Below, piece by piece: positions 1-7,114 of a DNA stretch of 13,532 nt. The notes below the pieces were generated by a model, which saw nothing but the letters and a program-made list of their open reading frames with translations, had not been told where the DNA came from and did no database searches. Every line of letters begins with the position of its first letter. The stretch's first letter is position 1. This DNA comes from an uncultured Lachnospiraceae bacterium (GTDB lineage: Bacteria; Bacillota; Clostridia; Lachnospirales; Lachnospiraceae), in NCBI GenBank assembly GCA_900554925.1, contig USJG01000049.1, positions 1-13,532 on the forward strand. Reading direction: 5' to 3'. Position numbers and translations under genes: made by a program.

Positions 1-526
1 CTAAATTGGAAAGCGGCTCGTCAAGCAAAAGCACCCTGGGCATCTTGACCAATGCCCGCGCAATCGCTACGCGCTGCTGCTGGCCGCCTGAAAGCTCATT
101 TGGTTTTCGGTCCATTAATTCGTCGATCTGGACAAGCTTTGCCACTTCCATAGCTTTTTCAAGCATTTCAGCTTTTGACAGCTTGTCCTTCCCTTTCAGA
201 TTCTGAAGGGGGAATAAAATATTCTTTTTAACTGTCAGGTGCGGATAAAGCGCATAGTTTTGAAATACCAGGCCAATTCCCCTGTTTTCCGGCGGCAGAC
301 CTGTAACGTCGTCCTCCCCAAAGAAAATTTTTCCGCTGGTTGGTTTAACAAGTCCGCTGATCAGGTTAAGAGTCGTACTTTTACCGCATCCGGAAGGGCC
401 AAGCAGACCGACCAGTTTGCCGTCTGGAATTTCAAGATTAAAATCATTGACAGCAATCACGTCTTCATGCTTCCTTCTGTCACGGCCTGGAAATTTTTTC
501 GTCAGATTTTTTAATACTACTTCCAT
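1..526 (-). CDS. ABC transporter ATP-binding protein, CUT1/MalK-like (partial, 3' end outside window)
   Basis: N-terminal 175 residues of an importer-type ABC ATPase; the rest lies beyond base 1. Seen in order: Walker A GPSGCGKST (residues 43-51), Q-loop Q89 in QNYALYPH, signature LSGGQQQR (145-152), Walker B VLLLDEP (165-171) and the beginning of the D-loop (SNL). QNYALYPH and the general spacing are typical of the MalK/UgpC/MsmK sugar importer ATPases, which energise CUT1 permeases on the cytoplasmic face. Residues about 14-24 form a charged insert (RDRRKHED) before AVNDFNLEI that the second ATPase of this window (6005-7114) lacks. Start ATG at 526, with GGAAAGG 11 bases upstream. The substrate cannot be told, because permeases, binding protein and the C-terminal regulatory domain are not in the window. 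It is transcribed divergently from the MATE gene. Confidence 0.9.
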   Translation of the reverse strand, partial: MEVVLKNLTKKFPGRDRRKHEDVIAVNDFNLEIPDGKLVGLLGPSGCGKSTTLNLISGLVKPTSGKIFFGEDDVTGLPPENRGIGLVFQNYALYPHLTVKKNILFPLQNLKGKDKLSKAEMLEKAMEVAKLVQIDELMDRKPNELSGGQQQRVAIARALVKMPRVLLLDEPLSNL

Positions 527-576
527 GTTTAACCATACCTTTCCACAACCTGTGCTTAATAGCTTTTCTTTTACAC

Positions 577-605
577 ATTATAATGAAAAAGCCAGTAAAT
601 GTCCA
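577..605 (-). promoter_or_regulatory. Promoter of the ABC ATPase gene at 526
   Basis: On the minus strand TGGACA (605-600) lies exactly 17 bases before TATAAT (582-577). A start near 570 would give a leader of about 44 bases before the ATG at 526. The -10 is part of the self-complementary ATTATAAT (577-584), so weak transcription in the other direction is possible. Confidence 0.65.
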
Positions 606-651
606 GATTTCATAACTTTGCCTTTGAAAGCCAAAATTAGCTTTTCCCATA

Positions 652-680
652 TTGACGAAAATTTTTCTTTCAATTACAAT
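652..680 (+). promoter_or_regulatory. Promoter of the MATE gene
   Basis: TTGACG (652-657), a 17-base spacer and TACAAT (675-680). The predicted transcript starts near 687, leaving a leader of about 26 bases with the ribosome binding site GAAGGGG (698-704) 8 bases before ATG 713. This leader is too short for a riboswitch. Confidence 0.6.
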
Positions 681-712
681 AGTCTGAAACACTTTATGAA
701 GGGGTAATTTTT

Positions 713-2122
713 ATGTGGACAAGATTTAAGAATAAATTTATAGGCGATAAAGACTTTTACAGACGGGTGCTCTACCTTGCGATCCCATTGATCATCCAAA
801 ATGCCATCACCAGCTTTGTCAGCTTTCTGGACAATATCATGGTAGGACAGATCGGAACAGAACAAATGTCAGGGGTTGCCATTGTCAATCAGCTCATATT
901 TGTTTTTAATATCTGTATTTTCGGCGGCGTTTCCGGGGCCGGCATTTTTGGCACGCAGTTTTATGGAAAGAAAGACTATGAAGGACAGAAATATTCTTTC
1001 CGTTTTAAATTGTACGCCTGTATGGCTATTACCGGAATTGCCCTCCTTATTTTTGGCCTTTTCGATACGCAGCTTATTTCCCTTTACTTAAGCGACAAAG
1101 GAAGTATCGGCGATATTTCCCTTGCCTTAAAATATGGCGAAGAATATTTGTGGATCATGATGCTTGGGCTTATTCCTTTTGCGTTAAATCAGGCCTATGT
1201 CAACACCATTCGCGAAACGGGACATACCTTTATCCCCATGGTTGCAAGCATTGCGGCTGTTTTTACTAACCTGATCCTTGATTACATATTGATATTTGGC
1301 GTTTTAGGAGTCCCTGCCTTAGGCGTACAGGGCGCCGCAATTGCCACTGTGATCGCACGATTTATAGAATGTGCCATTGTTGTGGTCTGGACCCATTTAC
1401 ATGGGGAGTCCAATCCTTATATTGCAGGTGCTTACAGCAGTCCTGTCATTCCACGCAGAATCCTGAAAGGCATTATGATAAAAGGTACACCCCTTATGAT
1501 CAACGAAATGCTCTGGGCCTGCGGCATGACGGTAATTGTACAATGCTATGCTGTGCGGGGACTTGAAGTTGTAGCCGCACAGAACATTTCCTCCACCATC
1601 ACGAATCTTTTTAATATTGTATATATTCAGCTTGGAGGCTGTATTTCCATTATCGTTGGCCAGCTTCTTGGCGCCGGCAAAATAAAGGAAGCAAAAGATG
1701 CCGATAATAAAATGATTTTCTTTTGCGTCTTTTGCTGTGCCTGTATAGCTGCCATTATGGCTGTGGTGGGCAGATTCTTTCCTTCTATTTATAATACCGA
1801 GGAAAGCATTAAAGACCTTGCCAGAACCTTTATCACAATTTCCGCTCTGGTAATGCCTCTGTGCTCCTTTTCACACTGCGCTTACTTTACCCTCCGTTCC
1901 GGCGGAAAAACACTGATCACTTTCCTGTTTGACAGCGTATATACCTGGGTGCTGATCATCCCCTTTGCTTATATTCTGGCAAACTATACTGCTCTTACGA
2001 TTACGACAGTATTTTTCCTGGTTCAGTTTAGTGAGATTATTAAAGTGATCCTGGGATTTTTCATGGTAAAAAGTAATGCGTGGCTTCAAAATATCGTGGA
2101 GGATAAGGCAGTGGCAAACTAA
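713..2122 (+). CDS. MATE family efflux transporter
   Basis: A 469-residue polytopic membrane protein of the multidrug and toxic compound extrusion family, which exports cationic or other organic compounds in exchange for Na+ or H+. Seen: a hydrophobic protein with about 12 predicted membrane segments in two similar halves, a short basic N-terminus, the family-typical first segment RRVLYLAIPLIIQNAI (residues about 17-32) followed by DNIMVGQIG, and a matching second-half start with GTPLMINEMLW. Length is normal for the family (about 450-480). ATG 713 has GAAGGGG 8 bases upstream. It stands alone between a divergent ABC gene and the convergent tadA gene. Substrate and coupling ion cannot be inferred; a flippase role as in other MATE/MOP superfamily members is less likely from length and layout. 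Confidence 0.93.
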   Translation: MWTRFKNKFIGDKDFYRRVLYLAIPLIIQNAITSFVSFLDNIMVGQIGTEQMSGVAIVNQLIFVFNICIFGGVSGAGIFGTQFYGKKDYEGQKYSFRFKLYACMAITGIALLIFGLFDTQLISLYLSDKGSIGDISLALKYGEEYLWIMMLGLIPFALNQAYVNTIRETGHTFIPMVASIAAVFTNLILDYILIFGVLGVPALGVQGAAIATVIARFIECAIVVVWTHLHGESNPYIAGAYSSPVIPRRILKGIMIKGTPLMINEMLWACGMTVIVQCYAVRGLEVVAAQNISSTITNLFNIVYIQLGGCISIIVGQLLGAGKIKEAKDADNKMIFFCVFCCACIAAIMAVVGRFFPSIYNTEESIKDLARTFITISALVMPLCSFSHCAYFTLRSGGKTLITFLFDSVYTWVLIIPFAYILANYTALTITTVFFLVQFSEIIKVILGFFMVKSNAWLQNIVEDKAVAN

Positions 2123-2131
2123 GCTGCTGCC
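2107..2131 (+). terminator. Possible hairpin terminator at the end of the MATE gene
   Basis: GGCAGTGGC (2107-2115) can pair with GCTGCTGCC (2123-2131) over 9 pairs including two G-U wobbles. The loop of 7 bases contains the MATE stop codon. The following tract (TTCTGTGATTTT) is only moderately T-rich, so termination efficiency is uncertain. It sits in the 25-base gap between convergent genes. Confidence 0.4.
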
Positions 2132-2147
2132 TTCTGTGATTTTGGTG

Positions 2148-2645
2148 CTATTCCATTTCTTCCATCCTCTGCTGCTTTTTTTCTAATTTGTTCCGAACCC
2201 GCAGTTCCTTAAAAAAAGTGGTCAGCATGTGAGTGCATTCTTCTTTAAGTACTCCTCTTGTGACCTTCACCTGATGATTAAACTCCGGCATCTCCAGAAT
2301 ATTCAATATGGAACCGCCACAGCCTGCCTTGGGATTCATGCTTCCCATGACCACCTGGTCAATTCTCGCCTGGACGATTGCCCCTGCGCACATCTGGCAA
2401 GGCTCCAGCGTCACATAAAGGGTGCATCCCTCCAGCCGCCAGTCTCCCATTTTTTTACTGGCCTTATTGATTGCAGTAATTTCCGCGTGTGCGAGTGTAT
2501 TTTTATCCGTATTTCTGCGGTTATATCCTCTTCCTATGATCTTTCCTTCATATACGATCACACAGCCAATGGGGACCTCTCCTAAGGCATAAGCCTTCTT
2601 TGCCTGCCGCAGGGCTTCTTTCATGTATTTTTCCTGTTCTGTCAT
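2148..2645 (-). CDS. tadA: tRNA-specific adenosine deaminase TadA
   Basis: A 165-residue cytidine/deoxycytidylate deaminase-fold enzyme that converts A34 of tRNA-Arg(ACG) to inosine, allowing wobble reading of CGN codons. Seen: the zinc and catalytic motif HAE (residues 53-55, with E55 the proton shuttle) and the second zinc motif PCQMC (82-86). Also present are GEVPIGCVIV near the N-terminus, WRLEGCTLYVTLEPC, and a C-terminus close to Bacillus TadA including FNHQVKV and GVLKEEC. Length is normal. The lysine- and glutamate-rich C-terminal tail (about 150-165) is common in this family. Start ATG 2645; the upstream GAGCGG is a weak ribosome binding site. It follows the NrdG2-like gene by 54 bases on the same strand, with no terminator visible between them, so cotranscription is likely. 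Proximity to SRP RNA matches the Bacillus arrangement tadA - SRP RNA. Confidence 0.96.
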   Translation of the reverse strand: MTEQEKYMKEALRQAKKAYALGEVPIGCVIVYEGKIIGRGYNRRNTDKNTLAHAEITAINKASKKMGDWRLEGCTLYVTLEPCQMCAGAIVQARIDQVVMGSMNPKAGCGGSILNILEMPEFNHQVKVTRGVLKEECTHMLTTFFKELRVRNKLEKKQQRMEEME

Positions 2646-2699
2646 ACTTAATACCGCTCTTATCTTTTTTACTTATCAAAGCTCTTTTGAAGCCTGTCT

Positions 2700-3464
2700 C
2701 TATTCTGTTCCTCTTAAAGAGACATCTCCTGTCATTCCCGGCACCTTTCGCAGGGCTTTTACTATCTGCTCCATTTCTTCCCTGCTATATCCGTGAAAAC
2801 AGGCAGACTCAAACCTCTCTTCTCCGCCATACTGCTCCGTCTTCTCTTTTTCCATTGAATATAGGATGTTTTCACTGTCCTGATATTGTTGCAAAAAATA
2901 ACGGGGGCATCCCTTGATCCATTGGGCTATTTTTACCATATCTTCTCTTGTATGCAGCTCTTTTACCACTGTTGTCCGAAACTCATAGGGCACAGAAGCT
3001 TCCTTCAAGATGGAAATGGATCGGTCGATCTTGTCCACATGAAAAACATCCGGCTCTCTGCCTGCGGTCAAAGCATACTTCTCTCTGCAATTCTTAATGT
3101 CCATTGCCACATAATCAAGGAGCTCTTCATCGAGAAGCTTTTTAAGTACCTTTGGCGCATATCCATTGGTATCCAGCTTTACCTGATATCCCAGATCCTT
3201 TATTTTTGATATAAAGTCCGGCAGATCTGCATGAAGGGCAGGCTCCCCTCCTGTAATACACACGCCTTTAAGCACATTCCTTCTTTTCTTTAAAAATTCC
3301 AGAATCTCTTCTTCGGAATAGGACTCCTGAGATAAGGGGCTTAGCACCAGGCCTCCATTATGACAAAATGGACATCTGAAATTACACCCACCTGTAAAAA
3401 CAGTGGCGGCCACTCTCCCCGGATAATCCAAAAGCGTGGTCTTGTTAAATCCAACGATCAGCAA
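2700..3464 (-). CDS. nrdG: Anaerobic ribonucleoside-triphosphate reductase activating protein (NrdG2 type, radical SAM)
   Basis: A 254-residue radical SAM enzyme that would generate the glycyl radical on the class III ribonucleotide reductase for anaerobic dNTP synthesis. Numbered from the TTG start: the cluster motif CNFRCPFC (C27, C31, C34), the SAM-binding TGGEP (71-75), YVAMDIKN in the barrel, and the family-typical C-terminal end VSLRG. The N-terminus LLDYPGRVAATVF is characteristic of the NrdG2 branch. I chose TTG 3464 because GGAGG (3475-3471) lies 6 bases upstream and the product then begins just before the conserved part. The open frame reaches back to an ATG at 3560, but that would add 32 atypical residues and run across the SRP RNA promoter and 5' end. 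No nrdD lies in the window, so the exact target is inferred. Probably cotranscribed with tadA. Confidence 0.85.
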   Translation of the reverse strand: MLIVGFNKTTLLDYPGRVAATVFTGGCNFRCPFCHNGGLVLSPLSQESYSEEEILEFLKKRRNVLKGVCITGGEPALHADLPDFISKIKDLGYQVKLDTNGYAPKVLKKLLDEELLDYVAMDIKNCREKYALTAGREPDVFHVDKIDRSISILKEASVPYEFRTTVVKELHTREDMVKIAQWIKGCPRYFLQQYQDSENILYSMEKEKTEQYGGEERFESACFHGYSREEMEQIVKALRKVPGMTGDVSLRGTE

Positions 3465-3481
3465 ATCATTCCTCCACCCGG

Positions 3482-3510
3482 TTGACAAATAGGATAAAAA
3501 CCCATATACT
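3482..3510 (+). promoter_or_regulatory. Promoter of the SRP RNA gene
   Basis: TTGACA (3482-3487), a 17-base spacer and TATACT (3505-3510) is nearly a perfect sigma-A promoter, as expected for an abundant stable RNA. The start would be near 3517. It begins only 17 bases upstream of the divergent TTG start of the activase gene (3464). Confidence 0.8.
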
Positions 3511-3516
3511 ACAAGA

Positions 3517-3745
3517 AGGCATTTCAAACCGTACAGCTTTATTTTCAGTGAAGCTGCCATGGCTGCCCTGTATAAGTGGCGTTTGACGATTGGGTCTTAC
3601 GCAATGGAAGTCTGCGAACCGTGTCAGGTTGGGAACAAAGCAGCACTAAGCAGAAATTTCCATGTGCCGTAAGGGTGCCTGGTCTTAGTTAACTGTACAG
3701 GTAACGCATGGCAGTTTCCCTGAGGGTAAAGAACACGGTTTTTTT
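3517..3745 (+). ncRNA. ffs: Signal recognition particle RNA (Bacillus/Clostridium-like)
   Basis: RNA scaffold of the signal recognition particle, which binds Ffh and brings ribosomes making membrane or secreted proteins to FtsY. The S domain is clear: GTCAGGTT, a GGAA tetraloop closed by G-C (around 3621-3640) and AGCAGCA form the Ffh-binding hairpin. Compared with the usual CC-GGAA-GG arms, TTG-GGAA-CAA keeps pairing by compensatory change. Flanking stretches (AGTGGCGTTTGACG, GCAATGG, CATGTGCCGTAAGGGTGCCTGG, GTAACGC) follow Bacillus scRNA order. CTGCCATG (3554-3561) pairs with CATGGCAG (3707-3714), and CCTGTA (3567-3572) with TACAGG (3696-3701), in helix 5. AAACCGT (3526-3532) pairs with ACGGTTT (3735-3741), a candidate helix 1. 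A run of seven T (3739-3745) ends the gene. The 5' Alu part looks short. Exact ends are inferred from promoter and T-run. Confidence 0.92.
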
Positions 3746-3863
3746 GTTTCTATTTCCTATTTATTTTCCCTGTTTTTATTTTGCTTTCTGTATTTTTCCA
3801 CGATATTATTATATCCTCACCCTGAATATATAGCAAGCTGCCCGTTGGCAATGTCCCGGAATT

Positions 3864-4715
3864 TTATAATTCCACCCGCCTCATATAATAACCGAATTTT
3901 CCGATCTCTACCGCTCCATCACATTCAAATCCCTCAAAACCAAACATAATTGCCACCATCTTTTCTCTCTCAAAATAAGTCCCCGGCACCCCCAGATAAA
4001 ATCTGCTCTCCTTCCCTCCGGCAATATCTTTATCCGGTCCTAAGATCAAATGCCTGTAGTTATAAAATCCATGGAGCAGGAAACTGTTGTTTACCAGCTT
4101 TTGATAGGGTGCGTGAAGTATCACAAAGTCCTTAGGCTCTATGGATAAAAACAGTCTCTCATCTCCAAAGGGATGTACCTTCTGATAACTCTTTTGAAGC
4201 TGTTCCCATTTATCTTCTGAAATCGCTTCTTCCACCTGTATTTTTTCATTTGGACTGTTGTCTTTGTCTGATACAGGGTCGTTCTGTATACAAAAATTGT
4301 GCTGTGATGTTTCATCTGCGGCGCACAAGTCTTTCTCTTCTTCTGATGCGCTTTCCGGTTCCCTGAAATATCCGGCTATCTTCCTTTGCTCATCTATGTA
4401 AAGAACAATGCCCTGCCAATCCTTTTCTTCGTATTCTTCCTGCAAAATACAGATTCTTTCTCCCCGCAATTGGAGCCTTCTGTGCAAGGTAAAGCTGCCC
4501 CCTGTTGCACTCAAAGTCTCCCATTCGATTTCTTTATTTCCCAACACAAGCGACAGGGAATAATTTCTTTCCTGAAGCTTTATATCCGGCCGGATATGTA
4601 TGTCCAAAACACAGGCGCTTTTTTCTCTTAAAAGCTTTACAAATCCGGCCGGGGCTTCCCTTACTCCGTTCTGATACTGTGACAGATATATTATCTTTTT
4701 TTCATATAAAAACAA
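3864..4715 (-). CDS. DUF6128-like protein of unknown function
   Basis: About 283 residues (301 if read from ATG 4769), with no signal peptide or membrane segment, so probably cytoplasmic. The N-terminal part (IIYLSQYQNG, then a beta-rich region with LHRRLQLRG) and the C-terminal part are separated by an acidic, low-complexity linker at about residues 138-185 of the longer form. The C-terminal half holds KVHPFGDERLFLSIEPKDF, LVNNSFLLHGFYNYRHLILG and the glycine/aromatic block VPGTYFEREKMVAIMFGFEG. From memory these resemble the DUF6128 proteins of Lachnospiraceae; the name needs a profile search. No function is known to me. I chose TTG 4715 because GGGAGGG (4728-4722) lies 6 bases before it, whereas ATG 4769 has no ribosome binding site. 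It follows the regulator gene by 27 to 81 bases and is probably cotranscribed with it. Confidence 0.7.
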   Translation of the reverse strand: MFLYEKKIIYLSQYQNGVREAPAGFVKLLREKSACVLDIHIRPDIKLQERNYSLSLVLGNKEIEWETLSATGGSFTLHRRLQLRGERICILQEEYEEKDWQGIVLYIDEQRKIAGYFREPESASEEEKDLCAADETSQHNFCIQNDPVSDKDNSPNEKIQVEEAISEDKWEQLQKSYQKVHPFGDERLFLSIEPKDFVILHAPYQKLVNNSFLLHGFYNYRHLILGPDKDIAGGKESRFYLGVPGTYFEREKMVAIMFGFEGFECDGAVEIGKFGYYMRRVEL

Positions 4716-4796
4716 CCTTATCCCTCCCACCAGTTTTCTACTATTGTATTCAGAGATAAGGCTGTTCATTCCAGTTAACTGTCTGCACTACTCTAT

Positions 4797-5888
4797 TTAG
4801 CTATTTTCCTTGTCCAGATATTTCATGTAATTATATACCATCATGGCAATTTTAAAGGTAAGCGCATCATCGAAGGTACGCACATCCAGGCCAGTACTCT
4901 TTTGAAGCTTTTCCACTCGATAGACAAGTGTATTGCGATGTACAAATAACTGCCTTGATGTCTCGGACACATTTAAGTTATTTTCAAAAAACTTATTCAC
5001 TGTGGTGATAATTTCCTCATCAAAATCTCCCGGATTTTTGTCTCCAAAAATTTCATCCATAAATATCTTACACAGATTAACCGGAAGCTGATAAATAAGG
5101 CGTCCGATTCCAAGGCTTCCATAGGCGTTTACCTTCTTTTCCACGTAAAATATCTTGCCTACATCCAAAGCCATCATAGCTTCCTTATAAGATTTGGACA
5201 CATCCTTTAATTCCTGTACAATAGTGCCATAAGCCACCCTTACATTCAGCATGGCCTCCGTGTTCATCATATCAACTATGGTCTGGGCAATCTTATCAAT
5301 TTCATTATAGCCTTCATCGGGACCCAGTGCCTTAATCAGGATCACATTACTCTCATCTACTGCCGTTATAAAATCACCGGATTGCGCCGAGAACATTCCG
5401 TGTAAAAGTTCTGCCGCCCCATTATCCTTTTCCCCCATACCGGTCTCTATCAGAAGAACTACCCTGGGAACGGCCGCTTCAATGTGAAGCTTTCTGGCAC
5501 GATTATACATGTCCACCAAAAGCAGATTATCCATCAATAAATTCTGGAAGAAATTGTTCCGGTCGAAACGTTCTTTGTATGCTGTGATAAGCTGCCGCAT
5601 CTGACTTACCGCAATCTTTCCAATAAGATACGCTTCATCATTGCTGCCTCTTGCCACCAGTATATAAGTCAGTTCTCCTTCATCCAAGATCTTGAGAAGA
5701 TGATCCTTTCCTATTACCTGACTGTCTGCGGGAGAATCTGAAAATCCCCTGATCAGTTTTTCTGAAATATCGCCGCAATCAAAAGTAGCCGCCACCACAG
5801 TTCCATCAACTCCAAAAACCGCTAAATCAACTCTTGTAATTGCTTTTAATTCTTCAATACAATTTGCTATAACCTGTGTAGAAATCAT
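4797..5888 (-). CDS. CdaR/PucR-type helix-turn-helix transcriptional regulator
   Basis: A 363-residue regulator. Residues about 1-105 form a sensor-like N-terminal domain (VDLAVFGVDGTVVAAT, PAS-like or sugar-diacid-recognition-like). Residues about 140-250 form the degenerate GGDEF-like middle domain of the family (PRVVLLIE through VRVAYGTIVQELKDVSKSY). Residues about 296-350 form the PucR C-terminal helix-turn-helix, FFENNLNVSETSRQLFVHRNTLVYRVEKLQ. CdaR/PucR members activate or repress catabolic genes for sugar acids, purines or other carbon sources; the ligand here is unknown. ATG 5888 has GGAAAGG 10 bases upstream. It lies directly downstream of the ugpC-like ATPase gene, separated by that gene's terminator, and has its own promoter overlapped by a perfect palindrome, which suggests autoregulation. 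A role in sugar-transport control is inferred from gene order. Confidence 0.85.
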   Translation of the reverse strand: MISTQVIANCIEELKAITRVDLAVFGVDGTVVAATFDCGDISEKLIRGFSDSPADSQVIGKDHLLKILDEGELTYILVARGSNDEAYLIGKIAVSQMRQLITAYKERFDRNNFFQNLLMDNLLLVDMYNRARKLHIEAAVPRVVLLIETGMGEKDNGAAELLHGMFSAQSGDFITAVDESNVILIKALGPDEGYNEIDKIAQTIVDMMNTEAMLNVRVAYGTIVQELKDVSKSYKEAMMALDVGKIFYVEKKVNAYGSLGIGRLIYQLPVNLCKIFMDEIFGDKNPGDFDEEIITTVNKFFENNLNVSETSRQLFVHRNTLVYRVEKLQKSTGLDVRTFDDALTFKIAMMVYNYMKYLDKENS

Positions 5889-5917
5889 CTTTTCACACCC
5901 TTTCCAAATATGGAATA

Positions 5918-5946
5918 ATTATAACAGAATTTTCAAAATTTTTGAA
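5918..5946 (-). promoter_or_regulatory. Promoter of the CdaR-type regulator, overlapped by a palindrome
   Basis: On the minus strand TTCAAA (5946-5941), a 17-base spacer and TATAAT (5923-5918). The perfect palindrome TTCAAAA-T-TTTTGAA (5932-5946 on the plus strand, 7-base arms, one central base) covers the -35 and half of the spacer, a good position for a repressor or autoregulator site. Confidence 0.6.
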
Positions 5947-5965
5947 TAACAAAGTACCGTAAACG

Positions 5966-5994
5966 ACAAAAAGGGGTGCCACAAGGCACCCCTT
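5966..5994 (-). terminator. Intrinsic terminator of the ugpC-like gene
   Basis: Stem of 10 perfect pairs, AAGGGGTGCC (5994-5985 read on the minus strand) with GGCACCCCTT (5980-5971), loop of 4, followed on the minus strand by a run of T (TTTTTGTCG). It begins 10 bases after the stop codon of the ATPase gene. The strong stem separates this gene from the regulator downstream. Confidence 0.9.
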
Positions 5995-6004
5995 ACTTTT
6001 ATTA

Positions 6005-7114
6005 CTAGTTAGTAATCGTCTGTTCAGTTTCTTTATCAAAGATATGAATCTTCTCAACATCAAATGCAAACTTAACTGTATCGCCAGGTCTTGCAGTTGT
6101 ACGAGAATCAACTCTTGCTGTGATAGGGAACTCTGCAAGATCAAAGTATAAGTAAACTTCTGCACCAAGCAATTCATAAACCTTAATGGTAGATTCAAAT
6201 ACGCACTTGGAGGTTTCAATAAACATTTCTGAATCATATACATCTTCAGGACGGATACCAAAAGTAACTGTCTTTCCAGCATAACCACCGTCAATCAGCT
6301 TCTTAGCCTTTGCAGGAGGAAGAGGAATACTGCTGCCTGCAACCTTTAAGCTTGCTGCATCGCCATTTACTTCTACTTCAGCATCCAGGAAGTTCATCTG
6401 AGGTGATCCCATGAATCCTGCTACGAACAGATTGTTAGGTCTCTCATACAGATTCTGAGGTGTATCTACCTGCTGGATAACACCATCCTTCATAACTACG
6501 ATTCTGTCGCCGAGGGTCATAGCTTCTGTCTGGTCATGTGTTACGTAAATGATGGTGGTGCCTAATCTCTGGTGCAGCTTAGCGATCTCAATACGCATCT
6601 GAACACGCAACTTGGCATCCAGGTTTGAAAGAGGTTCGTCCATAAGGAATACCTTAGGATTACGAACGATTGCACGACCCATAGCAACACGCTGTCTCTG
6701 ACCACCGGACAAAGCCTTGGGCTTACGATCAAGAAGAGCTGTTAAGTCAAGGATTTTAGCTGCTTCCTTAACCATCTTATCAATTTCATCCTTCGGAACT
6801 TTTCTTAATTTAAGACCGAAAGCCATGTTATCATATACTGACATATGAGGATACAGAGCGTAGTTCTGGAATACCATCGCAATATCCCTGTCCTTGGGTT
6901 CAACATCATTAACCACTCTGTCACCAATCTTCAGTTCACCGGAAGAAATGTCTTCCAGACCTGCAATCATACGCAATGTAGTAGATTTACCACATCCTGA
7001 AGGACCTACGAAAATAATAAATTCCTGATCCTGAATTTCAAGATTGAAATCTTTTACTGCTTCGAATCCGTTAGGATATACTTTGCAGATATTTTTCAAA
7101 GATAAACTTGCCAT
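6005..7114 (-). CDS. ugpC: Sugar ABC transporter ATPase, UgpC/MsmK family
   Basis: A complete 369-residue importer ATPase. Walker A GPSGCGKST (37-45), Q-loop Q83, signature LSGGQRQR (135-142), Walker B VFLMDEP (155-161), D-loop SNLD and switch H193 are all intact. Residues from about 240 form the OB-fold regulatory domain of the MalK group (FGIRPEDV, KVYELLGAEVYLYF, ARVDSRTTARPGD). In Gram-positives such ATPases often serve several CUT1 sugar importers. Having its own promoter and terminator and no permease or binding protein beside it, this one is probably such a shared ATPase (inference). ATG 7114 has AAGGAGG (7129-7123) 8 bases upstream, the strongest ribosome binding site in the window, suggesting high expression. 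The name ugpC follows common annotation practice; msmK would be equally fair. Confidence 0.94.
   Translation of the reverse strand: MASLSLKNICKVYPNGFEAVKDFNLEIQDQEFIIFVGPSGCGKSTTLRMIAGLEDISSGELKIGDRVVNDVEPKDRDIAMVFQNYALYPHMSVYDNMAFGLKLRKVPKDEIDKMVKEAAKILDLTALLDRKPKALSGGQRQRVAMGRAIVRNPKVFLMDEPLSNLDAKLRVQMRIEIAKLHQRLGTTIIYVTHDQTEAMTLGDRIVVMKDGVIQQVDTPQNLYERPNNLFVAGFMGSPQMNFLDAEVEVNGDAASLKVAGSSIPLPPAKAKKLIDGGYAGKTVTFGIRPEDVYDSEMFIETSKCVFESTIKVYELLGAEVYLYFDLAEFPITARVDSRTTARPGDTVKFAFDVEKIHIFDKETEQTITN

Noticed and set aside
3465..3560. Longer activase with start at ATG 3560
   Set aside because: It lacks a ribosome binding site, adds an atypical hydrophobic N-terminus and overlaps the SRP RNA promoter and 5' end.
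2679..4906. CTCTTTTGAAGC occurring near 2680, 4190 and 4898 as a possible repeat family
   Set aside because: Two copies encode LQKS in unrelated proteins and flanks do not match; chance and codon use explain it.
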